A stretch of DNA of 64,000 nucleotides. It comes from Flavobacteriales bacterium. Lineage in GTDB: Bacteria > Bacteroidota > Bacteroidia > Flavobacteriales_D > Parvicellaceae. The DNA lies in contig JAGYKU010000006.1 in NCBI GenBank assembly GCA_018401455.1, forward strand, positions 17,949 to 81,948, written 5' to 3'. How positions within the stretch are numbered: position 1 is the first letter of the stretch; every line of letters begins with the position of its first letter. The notes under the pieces are model-generated. The model was not told where the DNA came from. It was given only the letters and a program-made list of their open reading frames with translations, and ran no database searches. Below, in pieces: positions 1 to 8,785 of the stretch. The position numbers and the translations under genes were made by a program.

Positions 1-1427
1 CCAAAATATTGATACACCACATCGCCTTGTAAATACCATCTTTTGCTTAAGTCTCCGCTTATACCCGTTTTGGATTGAATCACTTGCCCGAAGCCCAAAA
101 CTTGATCGGGTCTGGCATCATAGGAAAAGAAAATAGGATTTTTTAAGTCTAGATAGTTTACAGAAACATATTTTTTTAACTTATCTTGATGTTCGTACTG
201 GATTTCAAAGAAGTTTTGAGATTGCTTTTCAAAAGTATTGCTCCACTTGGCGTTGTTGCTCTCGTAGTTTTGAATATCCAGTGCCACACGCTCTCTTTTC
301 ATTTGAATTTGAGAAGAAAATTTGTTTTTGGAGTTCATCAAATAACTAAACTCACCATTTAGATGAAAATCATTGTCAACATAAATGTCATTTAATAAAT
401 ATTCAGACTGTAATGCAATATTCAACTTTTCATATTGATACCAAAAATTCAAAAAACCGTGTAAATCAAAAACCGTAGTATCTACACTTGCTTGATTGAA
501 AATATTCAAAGAAGGTTTTATTCCTGACGCCAAAGATGCTTTATATTTTTGACTCAGTTTATAATTCACTCCCAAATCAGTACTGTATTGATAGTAAGTC
601 AAGACATCATTGGTAATATTAGAATCATTAAAAATCTGATTGTAAAAAATTGGATTCAAAATAGAATCATAGAAATCTCTTTGCTTTGACATTACAGCCA
701 TATTTTGAAAAACTGATAAAGTTTGTCCTCTTTCGTTGATGGTATCTTTTTTTGAAAAAACATCCAAACTATGTGTCAAATCTATCTTCCAATATTTCAG
801 TTGTTGTGAGGCATTTTGTAAATTAATCTCCAACAATTTTCTATCTCGAAGTTCATTTACATCATCAATAAAAGCGGTATCGTAAACCATTCCACCATTG
901 AGCGCGCTGAGCAAATTGGCATATTGAATGTTGAAATCAAAGGTGTAATTTCTTTTCCCTATTCCTGAACCATAGGCATTTGCTGACAAATGACTATTAT
1001 TGGTCGCTTGATTATTGTAATATCCAGGAGCATTAATTTTGTTGAAGCCAATAGAAAAATTGGATTTAGCATTAAAATTTTGAGTATGATATATATTGAA
1101 ATGTTGTTCTAATTTAGATCCTGTAACATAATTTGCTTCAGTAACCGGCTTAAAAACACTGTATCTTCGATTTTCTTTTAAAGATTGAAAAGCCAAATAA
1201 GTATAAGCGCCACGCATAAAAAAATCCTGATCCATCACAAGAGGATGCATCGGAGTACCTTCATTTCCTAAATTGAAAGAAGTATGAGGCTTTCCAAAAA
1301 CGCCAACATTTCTAAATGTCGTAGTATCCAACAAAACAGTATCTTGACTGGAAACGTAGTAAAAAGGTCGTTGCGCTAAAATTTGAAAAGTTCCCAAAAA
1401 AAATACTATGGAAACGATAAACTTCAA
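1..1427 (-). CDS. putative beta-barrel porin, C-terminus beyond window
   Basis: The minus strand is open from 1427 to the window edge, so about 475 residues are visible and the C-terminus is missing. No ATG lies near the front. A TTG at 1425-1427 starts a clear signal peptide (MKFIVSIVFFLGTFQILAQ), 12 bases after the stop of the DUF3467 gene and in the same frame. The mature part has alternating polar/aromatic strands typical of outer-membrane barrels and an early 'FNLGNEGTPMHPL' segment that resembles the N-terminal signature of Bacteroidota 'putative porin' proteins (Porin_10-like). The family name rests on recall of that motif. Location in the outer membrane is inferred; the substrate is unknown. 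It is probably cotranscribed with the DUF3467 gene. Confidence 0.6.
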   Translation of the reverse strand, partial: MKFIVSIVFFLGTFQILAQRPFYYVSSQDTVLLDTTTFRNVGVFGKPHTSFNLGNEGTPMHPLVMDQDFFMRGAYTYLAFQSLKENRRYSVFKPVTEANYVTGSKLEQHFNIYHTQNFNAKSNFSIGFNKINAPGYYNNQATNNSHLSANAYGSGIGKRNYTFDFNIQYANLLSALNGGMVYDTAFIDDVNELRDRKLLEINLQNASQQLKYWKIDLTHSLDVFSKKDTINERGQTLSVFQNMAVMSKQRDFYDSILNPIFYNQIFNDSNITNDVLTYYQYSTDLGVNYKLSQKYKASLASGIKPSLNIFNQASVDTTVFDLHGFLNFWYQYEKLNIALQSEYLLNDIYVDNDFHLNGEFSYLMNSKNKFSSQIQMKRERVALDIQNYESNNAKWSNTFEKQSQNFFEIQYEHQDKLKKYVSVNYLDLKNPIFFSYDARPDQVLGFGQVIQSKTGISGDLSKRWYLQGDVVYQYF

Positions 1428-1439
1428 AAGGTCAAGAAA

Positions 1440-1757
1440 TTATGCTTCTGTTTTAGGACCTCCAAAAGTCATAGGAATAGCACCTTGCAGATTTTCATCT
1501 TCTCTAATCACACCGTGATGTTGTTCATATTTAGAAACATTATCTGCCAAGGCTCTCATCAATCTTTTGGCGTGCTCTGGTGTCATCACAATTCTCGACT
1601 TCACTTTTGCTTTAGGCACACCCGGCATCATTCTGATAAAGTCCATTACAAATTCTGAACTTGAGTGCGTGATGATGGCTAAATTGGCGTAAACTCCTTC
1701 TGCAATTTCTTCGCTTAATTCAACATTTATTTGATTTTCTTTTGTTTGATTGCTCAT
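1440..1757 (-). CDS. DUF3467 family protein
   Basis: This 105-residue cytoplasmic protein has no signal peptide or membrane segment. It reads like DUF3467 proteins of Bacteroidota: an N-terminal 'INVELSEEIAEGVYANLA' stretch, a central 'EFVMDFIRMMPG' segment, and 'SRIVMTPEHAKRLMRAL' near the middle, followed by a short polar tail. Length is usual for the family. No biochemical function is established for DUF3467 as far as I know. It starts at an ATG (1755-1757), is divergent from the lipoprotein gene at 1875, and its stop is 12 bases before the porin-like gene, which suggests one transcript. Confidence 0.85.
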   Translation of the reverse strand: MSNQTKENQINVELSEEIAEGVYANLAIITHSSSEFVMDFIRMMPGVPKAKVKSRIVMTPEHAKRLMRALADNVSKYEQHHGVIREDENLQGAIPMTFGGPKTEA

Positions 1758-1874
1758 AATTTTTGTAATTGTTTTATCTTACAAAGTTAAATATTATATT
1801 CAAATAAAGTATTCAATGTTTTATCGACTCCGAAAAAAATATTACTTTCACAAAAGTAAATAAATTTATAAAAA

Positions 1875-2147
1875 ATGAAAAACATCTTTATTATCTCATT
1901 CACATCATTTTTATTTGTCTCATGTGCCGCTATATTTAATGGTGCAGTATTGCCCAATCAATGTAAAAAATGTGAAATTATTGACCAAGTTACTGGAGAA
2001 GTTTTAGGCGTCTATGAAGGTTGTGGAAGCGAAAACACGCGTCTTGAAGAACAAGCCAAAGAAGCTGCATTTGATTTTATCAAAAGTTTAAATAATTGTA
2101 ATATTGATGTAGTTTGCACATCATGGAAAAAAGATCCAGAGGATTAA
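1875..2147 (+). CDS. small lipoprotein, unknown function
   Basis: A 90-residue protein with a lipoprotein signal: positively charged start, hydrophobic core and a lipobox ending at Cys17 (FLFVSC). The mature part has five further cysteines (in QCKKC, GCGS, NNCN and VVCT), which suggests disulfides or a metal site in the periplasm or at the outer membrane. I do not recognise a family. It starts at an ATG and is divergent from the DUF3467 gene; the 117-base gap between them is AT-rich. Downstream is a degenerate gene remnant. Confidence 0.6.
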   Translation: MKNIFIISFTSFLFVSCAAIFNGAVLPNQCKKCEIIDQVTGEVLGVYEGCGSENTRLEEQAKEAAFDFIKSLNNCNIDVVCTSWKKDPED

Positions 2148-2177
2148 AATGTAATATTAAATATAACCTAAAAAAAC

Positions 2178-2466
2178 ATGAAAGTTAAAGTAGAAAACCC
2201 ATACACACTAGTCGAAATTAAATCAAAACTAGAGGAACATTTTCCTGAATACAAAATGCATTTTCGTGGTCCAAAAATCTAATCATATCAGAAACGATTC
2301 AATTGAGCAAGTATTCTTGGTGAGAAAAGGTTTATAAGGATTATGAATTTCTACCATTTGTCCAATCTGTTTGTACTAGATATTTCTATTGGAATTCTTA
2401 TACCTTATATATGGCATTTACAGTATAAAAACAAAGTTAGTTAGAGATAGAGTTGTGAATTTCTAA
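2178..2466 (+). pseudogene. frameshifted remnant of a small conserved membrane protein
   Basis: The first frame opens at ATG 2178 (MKVKVENPYTLVEIKSKLEE... RGPKI) and stops at 2280-2282. The sense continues in a second frame (SIEQVFLVRKG) and then returns to the first (NLFVLDISIGILIPYIW), before a last frame change gives LVRDRVVNF and a stop at 2464-2466. Joined, these pieces match the layout I recall for a roughly 95-residue Bacteroidota protein: an N-terminal 'ENPYTL.E.K..L...FPEYK...RGPK' head, a 'VRK' strand and one hydrophobic helix with ILIP. At least three indels are needed, so I read it as a dead gene. The family has no name I can give. Confidence 0.45.
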
Positions 2467-2555
2467 AGAATTCAAATGAGATTTAGTTCTAATCAAGTTT
2501 AGATTAAATTCCAGAAGAACAAGTTTTAATTATTAAATAACTTTCTTAATCGTCA

Positions 2556-2852
2556 TTACAGTTTGATTTCTGATTGAAATTTAGATTCATTCCATTGGTA
2601 GTGTTCTTTAAAAATATCTTTTTATCTGAGAATTTTACTCTTTTGATATCAAATATCATTCAGGTTCTAACGAAAATCTAAAGTGTTAAGTCATTTCGTT
2701 TTCAATGCAAAATTTAACTTCTGAAACAAGTATGTCTCTCATTGAATCTTTTTCAAATAATTCAATTATTTTTAATATTTGAACACCGTAAATATGCCAC
2801 ATATTTTCAAATTCTTGTTCGGAAATAGAAATTTCTAAAGTTTTAATTTTGT
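2556..2852 (-). pseudogene. glpD: decayed C-terminal domain of glycerol-3-phosphate dehydrogenase
   Basis: Immediately after the glpD stop, the other minus-strand frames keep encoding what looks like the GlpD C-terminal cap (DAO_C). One frame gives MWHIYGVQILKIIELF and then VKFCIENEMT, the usual 'YG.Q...I...F ... A..YEMT' pattern. A second frame gives IFVRT and MIFDIKRVKFSD (compare the usual FFVRRTG..YFDI). A third gives KEHYQWNESKFQSEIKL before TAA at 2556-2558. The pieces fall in the right order over the right length. Several indels and stops separate them, so this is decay rather than one sequencing slip. Confidence 0.6.
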
Positions 2853-4109
2853 TTAAAATCTGTTTTTGTCAATTTCTTTTCCATATCCATTAATCTGAAT
2901 ACTATCAGTAATACATTTTTGATTGATTTTCAATCTTTCACAAACAATATCTACCACTTTTTGAGCCATAATTCTGTAGCCCGTTAATTTTCCTCCAGCA
3001 ATGGTAATTAAACCTTTAGGCGAAAGAAAAATCTCATCTTTTCTACTCAATTCCGATGGCGACTTACCTTCTTCGTGAATTAATGGCCTCAAACCAGACC
3101 ATGAAGATTGCACATCTTCCAATTTTAATTGAATACTAGGAAACATTTCATTAGCAGCATTTATAAGATAATTAACATCTTCCATAGTAACATTTGGATT
3201 GTCTTTTTTACCATCATAATTGGTATCTGTGGTTCCAATATAAGTTACTTTTCCTCTTGGAATTGCAAAAATCATTCTTCCACCTTCTACATCAAAATAA
3301 ACACTGTTTTTTAAAGGTAATTTGTAGCTATCAATCACAATATGAACTCCTTTGGTAAGATGCAATCTTTTGTTGTTCATTGATTGGTCTAATTGTCTAA
3401 TTTCATCCGACCAAGGACCACAAGCGTTGATGAATGCTTTGCCTTTGATTTCAATGGAATTGTTATTTAAATTATCGTTTGCAACAATGGAGTTTATTTT
3501 TCCATTTTCATTATATTTTAGAGTTGTTGCTTCTATATAATTCAACGCTACTGCCCCACTCTTTTGTGCTGTTTTGATAATTTCCAATGTCAAACGAGCA
3601 TCATCGGTTCTGTATTCTGAATAAAACCCACTTCCTTTTAGTAAATCTGGCTTTAGGTTGGGCTCCAATGCTAAAGTTTGTTCTTTATTAAGCATTCTTC
3701 TTCGCTCAGGTTTTGCTACATCTGCCAACCAATCATACATCCATAAAGCAAAAGAAGTCATTAATTTTCCATAAGTTCCTCCAGTTTGAATGGGTAAAAT
3801 CATTTTTTCAGGAACTACTAAATGTGGCGCATTTTTATATGCAATGGCGCGTTCTTTTCCTGTTTCACGAACAATCTTAAATTCTAAATTTTTCAAATAT
3901 CTTAATCCACCGTGAATCAACTTGGTACTGCGACTACTCGTTCCAGATGCAAAATCTTCTTTTTCAATAAGAATTGCTTTTAAACCTCTTGAAGTAGCAT
4001 CTAGTAAAATTCCTGCTCCAGTGATTCCGCCACCAATAATTACCAAATCATACGTTTCAGAAGAAATGGACGATAAATTATTATTTCTTGTTTCTAAATT
4101 CCAACTCAT
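2853..4109 (-). CDS. glpD: FAD-dependent glycerol-3-phosphate dehydrogenase, truncated by frameshift
   Basis: GlpD oxidises sn-glycerol-3-phosphate to dihydroxyacetone phosphate and passes electrons to quinone at the inner membrane. The 418 residues keep the FAD fold: the nucleotide-binding 'DLVIIGGGITGAGILLDATSRG' start (about residues 22-43), 'GTSSRSTKLIHGGLRYL' and the late 'LITIAGGKLTGYR'. The family normally runs to about 500-540 residues, with a C-terminal helical cap. Here the frame ends after KEIDKNRF and the cap lies broken downstream (2556-2852). Whether the shortened protein works is unknown; I infer a pseudogene. It starts 12 bases after the S9 peptidase gene and is probably on its transcript. 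Confidence 0.85.
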   Translation of the reverse strand: MSWNLETRNNNLSSISSETYDLVIIGGGITGAGILLDATSRGLKAILIEKEDFASGTSSRSTKLIHGGLRYLKNLEFKIVRETGKERAIAYKNAPHLVVPEKMILPIQTGGTYGKLMTSFALWMYDWLADVAKPERRRMLNKEQTLALEPNLKPDLLKGSGFYSEYRTDDARLTLEIIKTAQKSGAVALNYIEATTLKYNENGKINSIVANDNLNNNSIEIKGKAFINACGPWSDEIRQLDQSMNNKRLHLTKGVHIVIDSYKLPLKNSVYFDVEGGRMIFAIPRGKVTYIGTTDTNYDGKKDNPNVTMEDVNYLINAANEMFPSIQLKLEDVQSSWSGLRPLIHEEGKSPSELSRKDEIFLSPKGLITIAGGKLTGYRIMAQKVVDIVCERLKINQKCITDSIQINGYGKEIDKNRF

Positions 4110-4121
4110 ATTATTTCGCTA

Positions 4122-6467
4122 CTACTTTCCTAATAAGTTTTTCTCAAAAAGATTAAAAATTCTTTTGTATTCATCAGTCCAACTGCTTGCCGTTTTGAAA
4201 CCATGATCTTCAATAGGAAACACAGCCAATTCCCAATTGTCTTTTCCCAATTCAATAAAGCGTTGCGACAATCTTACTACATCCTGAAATTGAACATTAT
4301 CATCTACCATTCCGTGCAACATCAAAAGGTGATCTTGAAGATTTTCTGCGTAATATATTGGACTGCTCACTTGAAATGCCAAACTGTCCATTTCTGGTGT
4401 ATTTAAAATATTGCTCGTATATTCGTGATTGTAATGCGCCCAATCTGTTACACTTCTCAAAGCGGCTCCACATTTAAATTTACCTGGCTCTTTGAGTAAA
4501 GCCATCAAAGTAATAAAACCACCATAAGAACCACCATAAATTCCAATTTTATTTTCATCAATTGCCAAATTATCAATCAAATATTGTCGCCCATCCAACT
4601 GATCTGATAAATCTTTTCCACCCATATTTCTATAAATAGCCGTTCTAAAATCTTTACCATATCCTTCTGATGCTCTGTAATCTATGTCCATAACCGTATA
4701 TCCTTTTTCTACCAAAAAATTATGAAACATATATTCTCTAAAATATGAACTCCACCAATTATGAGCATTTTGAAGATAACCTGCTCCATGAACAAATATC
4801 ACAGCAGCTTTGTTCTTGACTTCCTTTTCAGGCTTATATAATCTGGCATTTACATCTTGTCCATCACTTGCTTTGAAAGTAATGATTTCTGGAATCATCC
4901 ATTTTCTTTCAATAAAAGTAGGATTTAAAGATGTAGTAATTTGATGTTTGGTTTTTACATCTTTAGTATGCGTTACATACAATTCTGTTGGTTTATTTAT
5001 AAAAGAATAAGTGTAAAAAAGTTGTTTTTCATCAGAAGAGAGAATGACATCATATTTTCCATCTTCAACTAACAAATCTGTCCATTTATGGTTTTTAATT
5101 TCTAACGAATAGAAACTTCTATTTCCTGCTTGAGATTTATTGCTACTGATGTAAAAATGTGTTCCTAAATGATTGGGATACGTTTCGTGAATTTCAAAAT
5201 TTCCAGAAGTAAGTGCTTTTCGCTCTTTTGTATCAAAATTATAGGTATATAAATGTGAAAAACCTGATTCTTCGGATTGGAAATAACAAACATTCGACTT
5301 ATTAACAAAACCAACATTTCCAGGTTCTTCATTCCATCCGCTAATTCCTGGACCACCAATCCACGCTTCATCATACTGATATTCAAAAGGAAGTAATTTT
5401 TGATTCTCAAAATCCAATTCTGCCAACCACCTGTGTTTATTGTCCAAAGATTTAATTTCTACAACAGCAATTGTCCCATCATTATTAAAATATGGACCAT
5501 GAAATACAACACCTTTATGTAGGTATTCTTTAACATTATACACATCTAAATAACTGTGTTTTTTGTTCAAATTAGGCAAATCATCGATTGAAAATTCAAA
5601 AGTTTTTCTTTGAGGAATGTCGTAAAAAAACAATTTAAACACATCTTCATCTCTTCCTACTTTTGGTCTAGCATTATTAGAAGTTGTATAGCCATCTTCA
5701 CTAATAAAATTAGGAACTTTGGTATAATTTCTATCACCATTTTTTCTCAAAACGTACACTACCCTTTTTTCATCTGGTGATATACTTATGTTTTGAACAC
5801 TTTGTTTGTCAATGTATATATTTAATGGCAAAAGATGGTCGAACGCTGATTGCTTATGATTCTTGATTTTTTTTTGCGCTGCTTTTTCCTGCAAATTATC
5901 CATCAACAACAATTCTTGATTGCTTAAATAGTCAAGTTTAATGTCCTCTTTTTGTGATGTTTTTTGAAAGTTCGTAATTTGAGTAATCCTAGTTTCATTT
6001 ATATGTAATTGATACAAATTATCATTTTGTTGAAAAAAAATACTTTTTTCATCTTTTGAAAATAAAGGATTTGAACAATAATCAGACGTTTGAAATATAC
6101 TTTTAGGTTTTTGAGATTTTGTATCCCAAATAAATAAATTTCCTTTATTTTCATAAAGAGCCAATGTTCTATCTTTATTCCAAACAAATCCATTGAGTGG
6201 AAAAGAAAATTGTTCATCAATCCTTAAACTTCTTGTAGAACTATTTTTAGAATTATATAAATACCAATCATAATCTTTATCTTTTGCTGTTCTCCACATA
6301 AACACAATTTCATCATTTGGCAAAATCATTTGGTTTTTGGGTAAATAACCAACAAAATCTTCCCCTTTCATGATGTTTTCTATGGTCAAATTGTTGGTTT
6401 GCCCTTTTAAACTTGTGCTTAAAGTTGCAATCGTAAAAAGAAATATAAAAATAAAATATTTTATCAT
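4122..6467 (-). CDS. S9 family (prolyl oligopeptidase/DPP-IV-like) peptidase
   Basis: A 781-residue exported serine peptidase that should cleave short peptides, often after proline. It has a signal peptide (MIKYFIFIFLFTIATLS...KGQ), an N-terminal beta-propeller of DPP-IV type to about residue 510, and a C-terminal alpha/beta-hydrolase domain. The triad is visible: Ser647 in GGSYGG, Asp722 or Asp723 in MVDDNV, and His755 in EDHGF. I chose ATG 6465-6467; a TTG six codons upstream would begin inside the TAGTTTTG promoter box. The periplasmic location follows from the signal peptide. glpD follows after 12 bases. Confidence 0.9.
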   Translation of the reverse strand: MIKYFIFIFLFTIATLSTSLKGQTNNLTIENIMKGEDFVGYLPKNQMILPNDEIVFMWRTAKDKDYDWYLYNSKNSSTRSLRIDEQFSFPLNGFVWNKDRTLALYENKGNLFIWDTKSQKPKSIFQTSDYCSNPLFSKDEKSIFFQQNDNLYQLHINETRITQITNFQKTSQKEDIKLDYLSNQELLLMDNLQEKAAQKKIKNHKQSAFDHLLPLNIYIDKQSVQNISISPDEKRVVYVLRKNGDRNYTKVPNFISEDGYTTSNNARPKVGRDEDVFKLFFYDIPQRKTFEFSIDDLPNLNKKHSYLDVYNVKEYLHKGVVFHGPYFNNDGTIAVVEIKSLDNKHRWLAELDFENQKLLPFEYQYDEAWIGGPGISGWNEEPGNVGFVNKSNVCYFQSEESGFSHLYTYNFDTKERKALTSGNFEIHETYPNHLGTHFYISSNKSQAGNRSFYSLEIKNHKWTDLLVEDGKYDVILSSDEKQLFYTYSFINKPTELYVTHTKDVKTKHQITTSLNPTFIERKWMIPEIITFKASDGQDVNARLYKPEKEVKNKAAVIFVHGAGYLQNAHNWWSSYFREYMFHNFLVEKGYTVMDIDYRASEGYGKDFRTAIYRNMGGKDLSDQLDGRQYLIDNLAIDENKIGIYGGSYGGFITLMALLKEPGKFKCGAALRSVTDWAHYNHEYTSNILNTPEMDSLAFQVSSPIYYAENLQDHLLMLHGMVDDNVQFQDVVRLSQRFIELGKDNWELAVFPIEDHGFKTASSWTDEYKRIFNLFEKNLLGK

Positions 6468-6482
6468 TCGACTTTTTTTATA

Positions 6483-6490
6483 CAAAACTA
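6483..6490 (-). promoter_or_regulatory. -7 promoter box (TAGTTTTG) of the S9 peptidase gene
   Basis: Read on the minus strand this is TAGTTTTG, a full match to the Bacteroidota TAnnTTTG -7 box, 15 bases before ATG 6467. I see no convincing TTTG -33 element. It supports the ATG at 6467 over the upstream TTG at 6485. Confidence 0.4.
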
Positions 6491-6652
6491 ATGCATCTTG
6501 TGAATTGAAAACACTAATTGAAATCTATTTTTTATAAATTTAGTTTCTACGTAATATTTCGTATTTTACTTATTTTAAAATCTTTAATCTTGAATAACTT
6601 TTTGATTGTAAATAAAAAAAACTAATTTAGTAACCTCATTTATAATAAGATT

Positions 6653-8671
6653 ATGAAATCTATTTCCCAAAAAATACTTGGAAACTTTGCACTTTTTGTA
6701 TTGATATCATCAGGTATTATTATGGCTTATATGTTGATTAAACTTAATGAAACTGAAGAAAATATTGCGCAATCTCTTACTGTAAAACCCGTACAAAATA
6801 CCGAAACAGAAATGAAACGCTTTTTTCTTCCAGTAAACAACGAACTTGTTGCAGCTGGAATGAGAGGTAAAAAAGGATTCTATTATGATTTGAGTGTTCA
6901 ATCACTAAATAAGTTTTACATTCCAATCATCGAAAAATTTGACCAACTTTCTTCAATGGGATTGGCAAAAAGCAATGGTTATGAATTGGATATCATTCCA
7001 AAAGATAAATTGTATTTGAATAGAGAAGTAAACTTCGATGAAAATCCTACATTAGAGGAATGGTCAACTTGGAAATATGATAAAAACAACATAAGTAAAA
7101 TCGAAAATTGGGAAGACACTTTAAAAAATGACCCTAGAGGACGACCATGGTTTATTGGTGCATTACAAAAAACAAATCTCGATCAGGTATATTGGACTGA
7201 ACCTTATTTGTACAACACAACTTTCGAGTTGGGAATTACTGCATCCGTTTCATGGACTGCCGAAGATTTTGATTCGCTTACCTATGTTTTGGCTTATGAT
7301 TTAACTTTGAATGACATATCAAAATTTACCGAATCACTAAAAGCTACGCCCAACAGTATGACTTTTGTGCTTACAGAAGATGAAAAGTTTATAGGACTTC
7401 CTAAAAGTGATTTATTAAAAACAGATGTTCAAAAAAATGAAACTTTTCTGAAAAACCCATCCGAAACTTCAGTCCCCGTGATTGGTTACGCACTTGAAAT
7501 ATGGAAAGAAAAAAATAATATTGATGAACCTTTTCATGTCATATATAACAATGAAGATTGGTGGTTTTATTTCAAACATTTTGAACTAAGTGCTGAAAGA
7601 ACTTTAATTTTAGGAGTAGCTATTCCAGAAAATGATATTCTTTTTCAAATTAATCAAACCAAATATACGATTTTAGGTGGATTCTCAATGGTTTTCCTAC
7701 TCTCTTTGGTCGTATTTATTAGTTTAAAACAAACACAAAAAACCAACAAAACTTTATTCGCTAAAAACATAGAAATTGAATTAAAGAATTCCATTATTGA
7801 AGAAAAAAATAAAGACATTTTTGATAGTTTGAATTACGCAAAAGGGCTACAAGACGCAATTCTTCCCAGAAAGTCTGATATGAATCATCATTTAAAAGAT
7901 TACTTTGTCCTTTTCAAACCCAAAGAAGTGGTAAGTGGTGATTTTTATTGGATGAATACCACAAAAGACGAAAATGGGTACGATAGAATTTTATATGCAG
8001 CTGCGGATTGCACGGGACATGGAGTACCGGGAGCAATGGTGAGCGTGGTATGTGCTAATTCTTTGAATAGATGTGTAAAAGAATATAAAATTCATCAACC
8101 AGGAGCAATTCTCGATAAAACAAGAGATTTGATTATCGAAACATTTGAAAAAAGTGAAAAGAAACTGAGAGATGGAATGGACATTTCTTTGGTTTCATTA
8201 AATATTAGTAACAAATCTGAATGTTCCCTTGATTTTGCTGGTGCAAATAATCCATTGTGGATTATCCGAAAAACTGATGTTGATTTAAAAGCAAATATTC
8301 CACACCCAATTACAAAAAATGATAAAAACGAAGCCATTCAACTCATTGAAATTAAAGCCGACAAACAACCTGTTGGAAATAGTGAAACATTAAGCCCTTT
8401 TATTACCAAATCATTTAAACTTGAAAAAGGAGATTTAATTTACAGCTTTTCTGATGGTTTTGCGGATCAATTTGGATTTCCAGACCACAACAATCAAAGA
8501 GATGTAGGAGGCAAAAAATTCAAGACTTTAAATTTAAAGAAATTGCTTCTAGACATTTATGATAAACCGATGGACGAACAAAAAGAAATTCTCCTAAACA
8601 CTTACAATAACTGGAAAGGAAGTTTAGAACAAATAGATGATGTTTGCATTATCGGTGTTCACATAACATAG
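6653..8671 (+). CDS. membrane-anchored SpoIIE/RsbU-type PP2C serine phosphatase
   Basis: A 672-residue sensor phosphatase predicted to dephosphorylate serine or threonine on a partner such as an anti-sigma-factor antagonist. One membrane helix lies near residues 10-28 and a second near 338-358; between them is an extracytoplasmic sensor region of about 300 residues that I cannot assign. A short coiled segment then leads to the PP2C domain from about residue 400. Metal-binding acidic residues are in place: 'VSGDFYWM', Asp452 in ADCTGHGVPGAMVS, Asp510 in DGMDISLV and Asp601 in SDGFADQFG. No HAMP domain is obvious. No kinase, STAS-domain or sigma-factor gene is nearby, so its partner is unknown. 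Confidence 0.85.
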   Translation: MKSISQKILGNFALFVLISSGIIMAYMLIKLNETEENIAQSLTVKPVQNTETEMKRFFLPVNNELVAAGMRGKKGFYYDLSVQSLNKFYIPIIEKFDQLSSMGLAKSNGYELDIIPKDKLYLNREVNFDENPTLEEWSTWKYDKNNISKIENWEDTLKNDPRGRPWFIGALQKTNLDQVYWTEPYLYNTTFELGITASVSWTAEDFDSLTYVLAYDLTLNDISKFTESLKATPNSMTFVLTEDEKFIGLPKSDLLKTDVQKNETFLKNPSETSVPVIGYALEIWKEKNNIDEPFHVIYNNEDWWFYFKHFELSAERTLILGVAIPENDILFQINQTKYTILGGFSMVFLLSLVVFISLKQTQKTNKTLFAKNIEIELKNSIIEEKNKDIFDSLNYAKGLQDAILPRKSDMNHHLKDYFVLFKPKEVVSGDFYWMNTTKDENGYDRILYAAADCTGHGVPGAMVSVVCANSLNRCVKEYKIHQPGAILDKTRDLIIETFEKSEKKLRDGMDISLVSLNISNKSECSLDFAGANNPLWIIRKTDVDLKANIPHPITKNDKNEAIQLIEIKADKQPVGNSETLSPFITKSFKLEKGDLIYSFSDGFADQFGFPDHNNQRDVGGKKFKTLNLKKLLLDIYDKPMDEQKEILLNTYNNWKGSLEQIDDVCIIGVHIT

Positions 8672-8736
8672 ACCGACAAGCTGACGTGAATGTTCTATCT
8701 CCAAAAAGAATTATGAAAGAAACTTATCTTTGAAAA

Positions 8737-8765
8737 TTGAATTAAATCTTAAAACCTTACTTTTG
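8737..8765 (+). promoter_or_regulatory. promoter of the UDP-GlcNAc 2-epimerase gene
   Basis: TTG at 8737-8739 and TACTTTTG at 8758-8765 are 18 bases apart, a good fit to the Bacteroidota -33 TTG / -7 TAnnTTTG pattern. The ATG follows at 8786. So the gene is probably transcribed on its own and not read through from the phosphatase gene. Confidence 0.5.
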
Positions 8766-8785
8766 CATCAACAGACAAATTCAAT

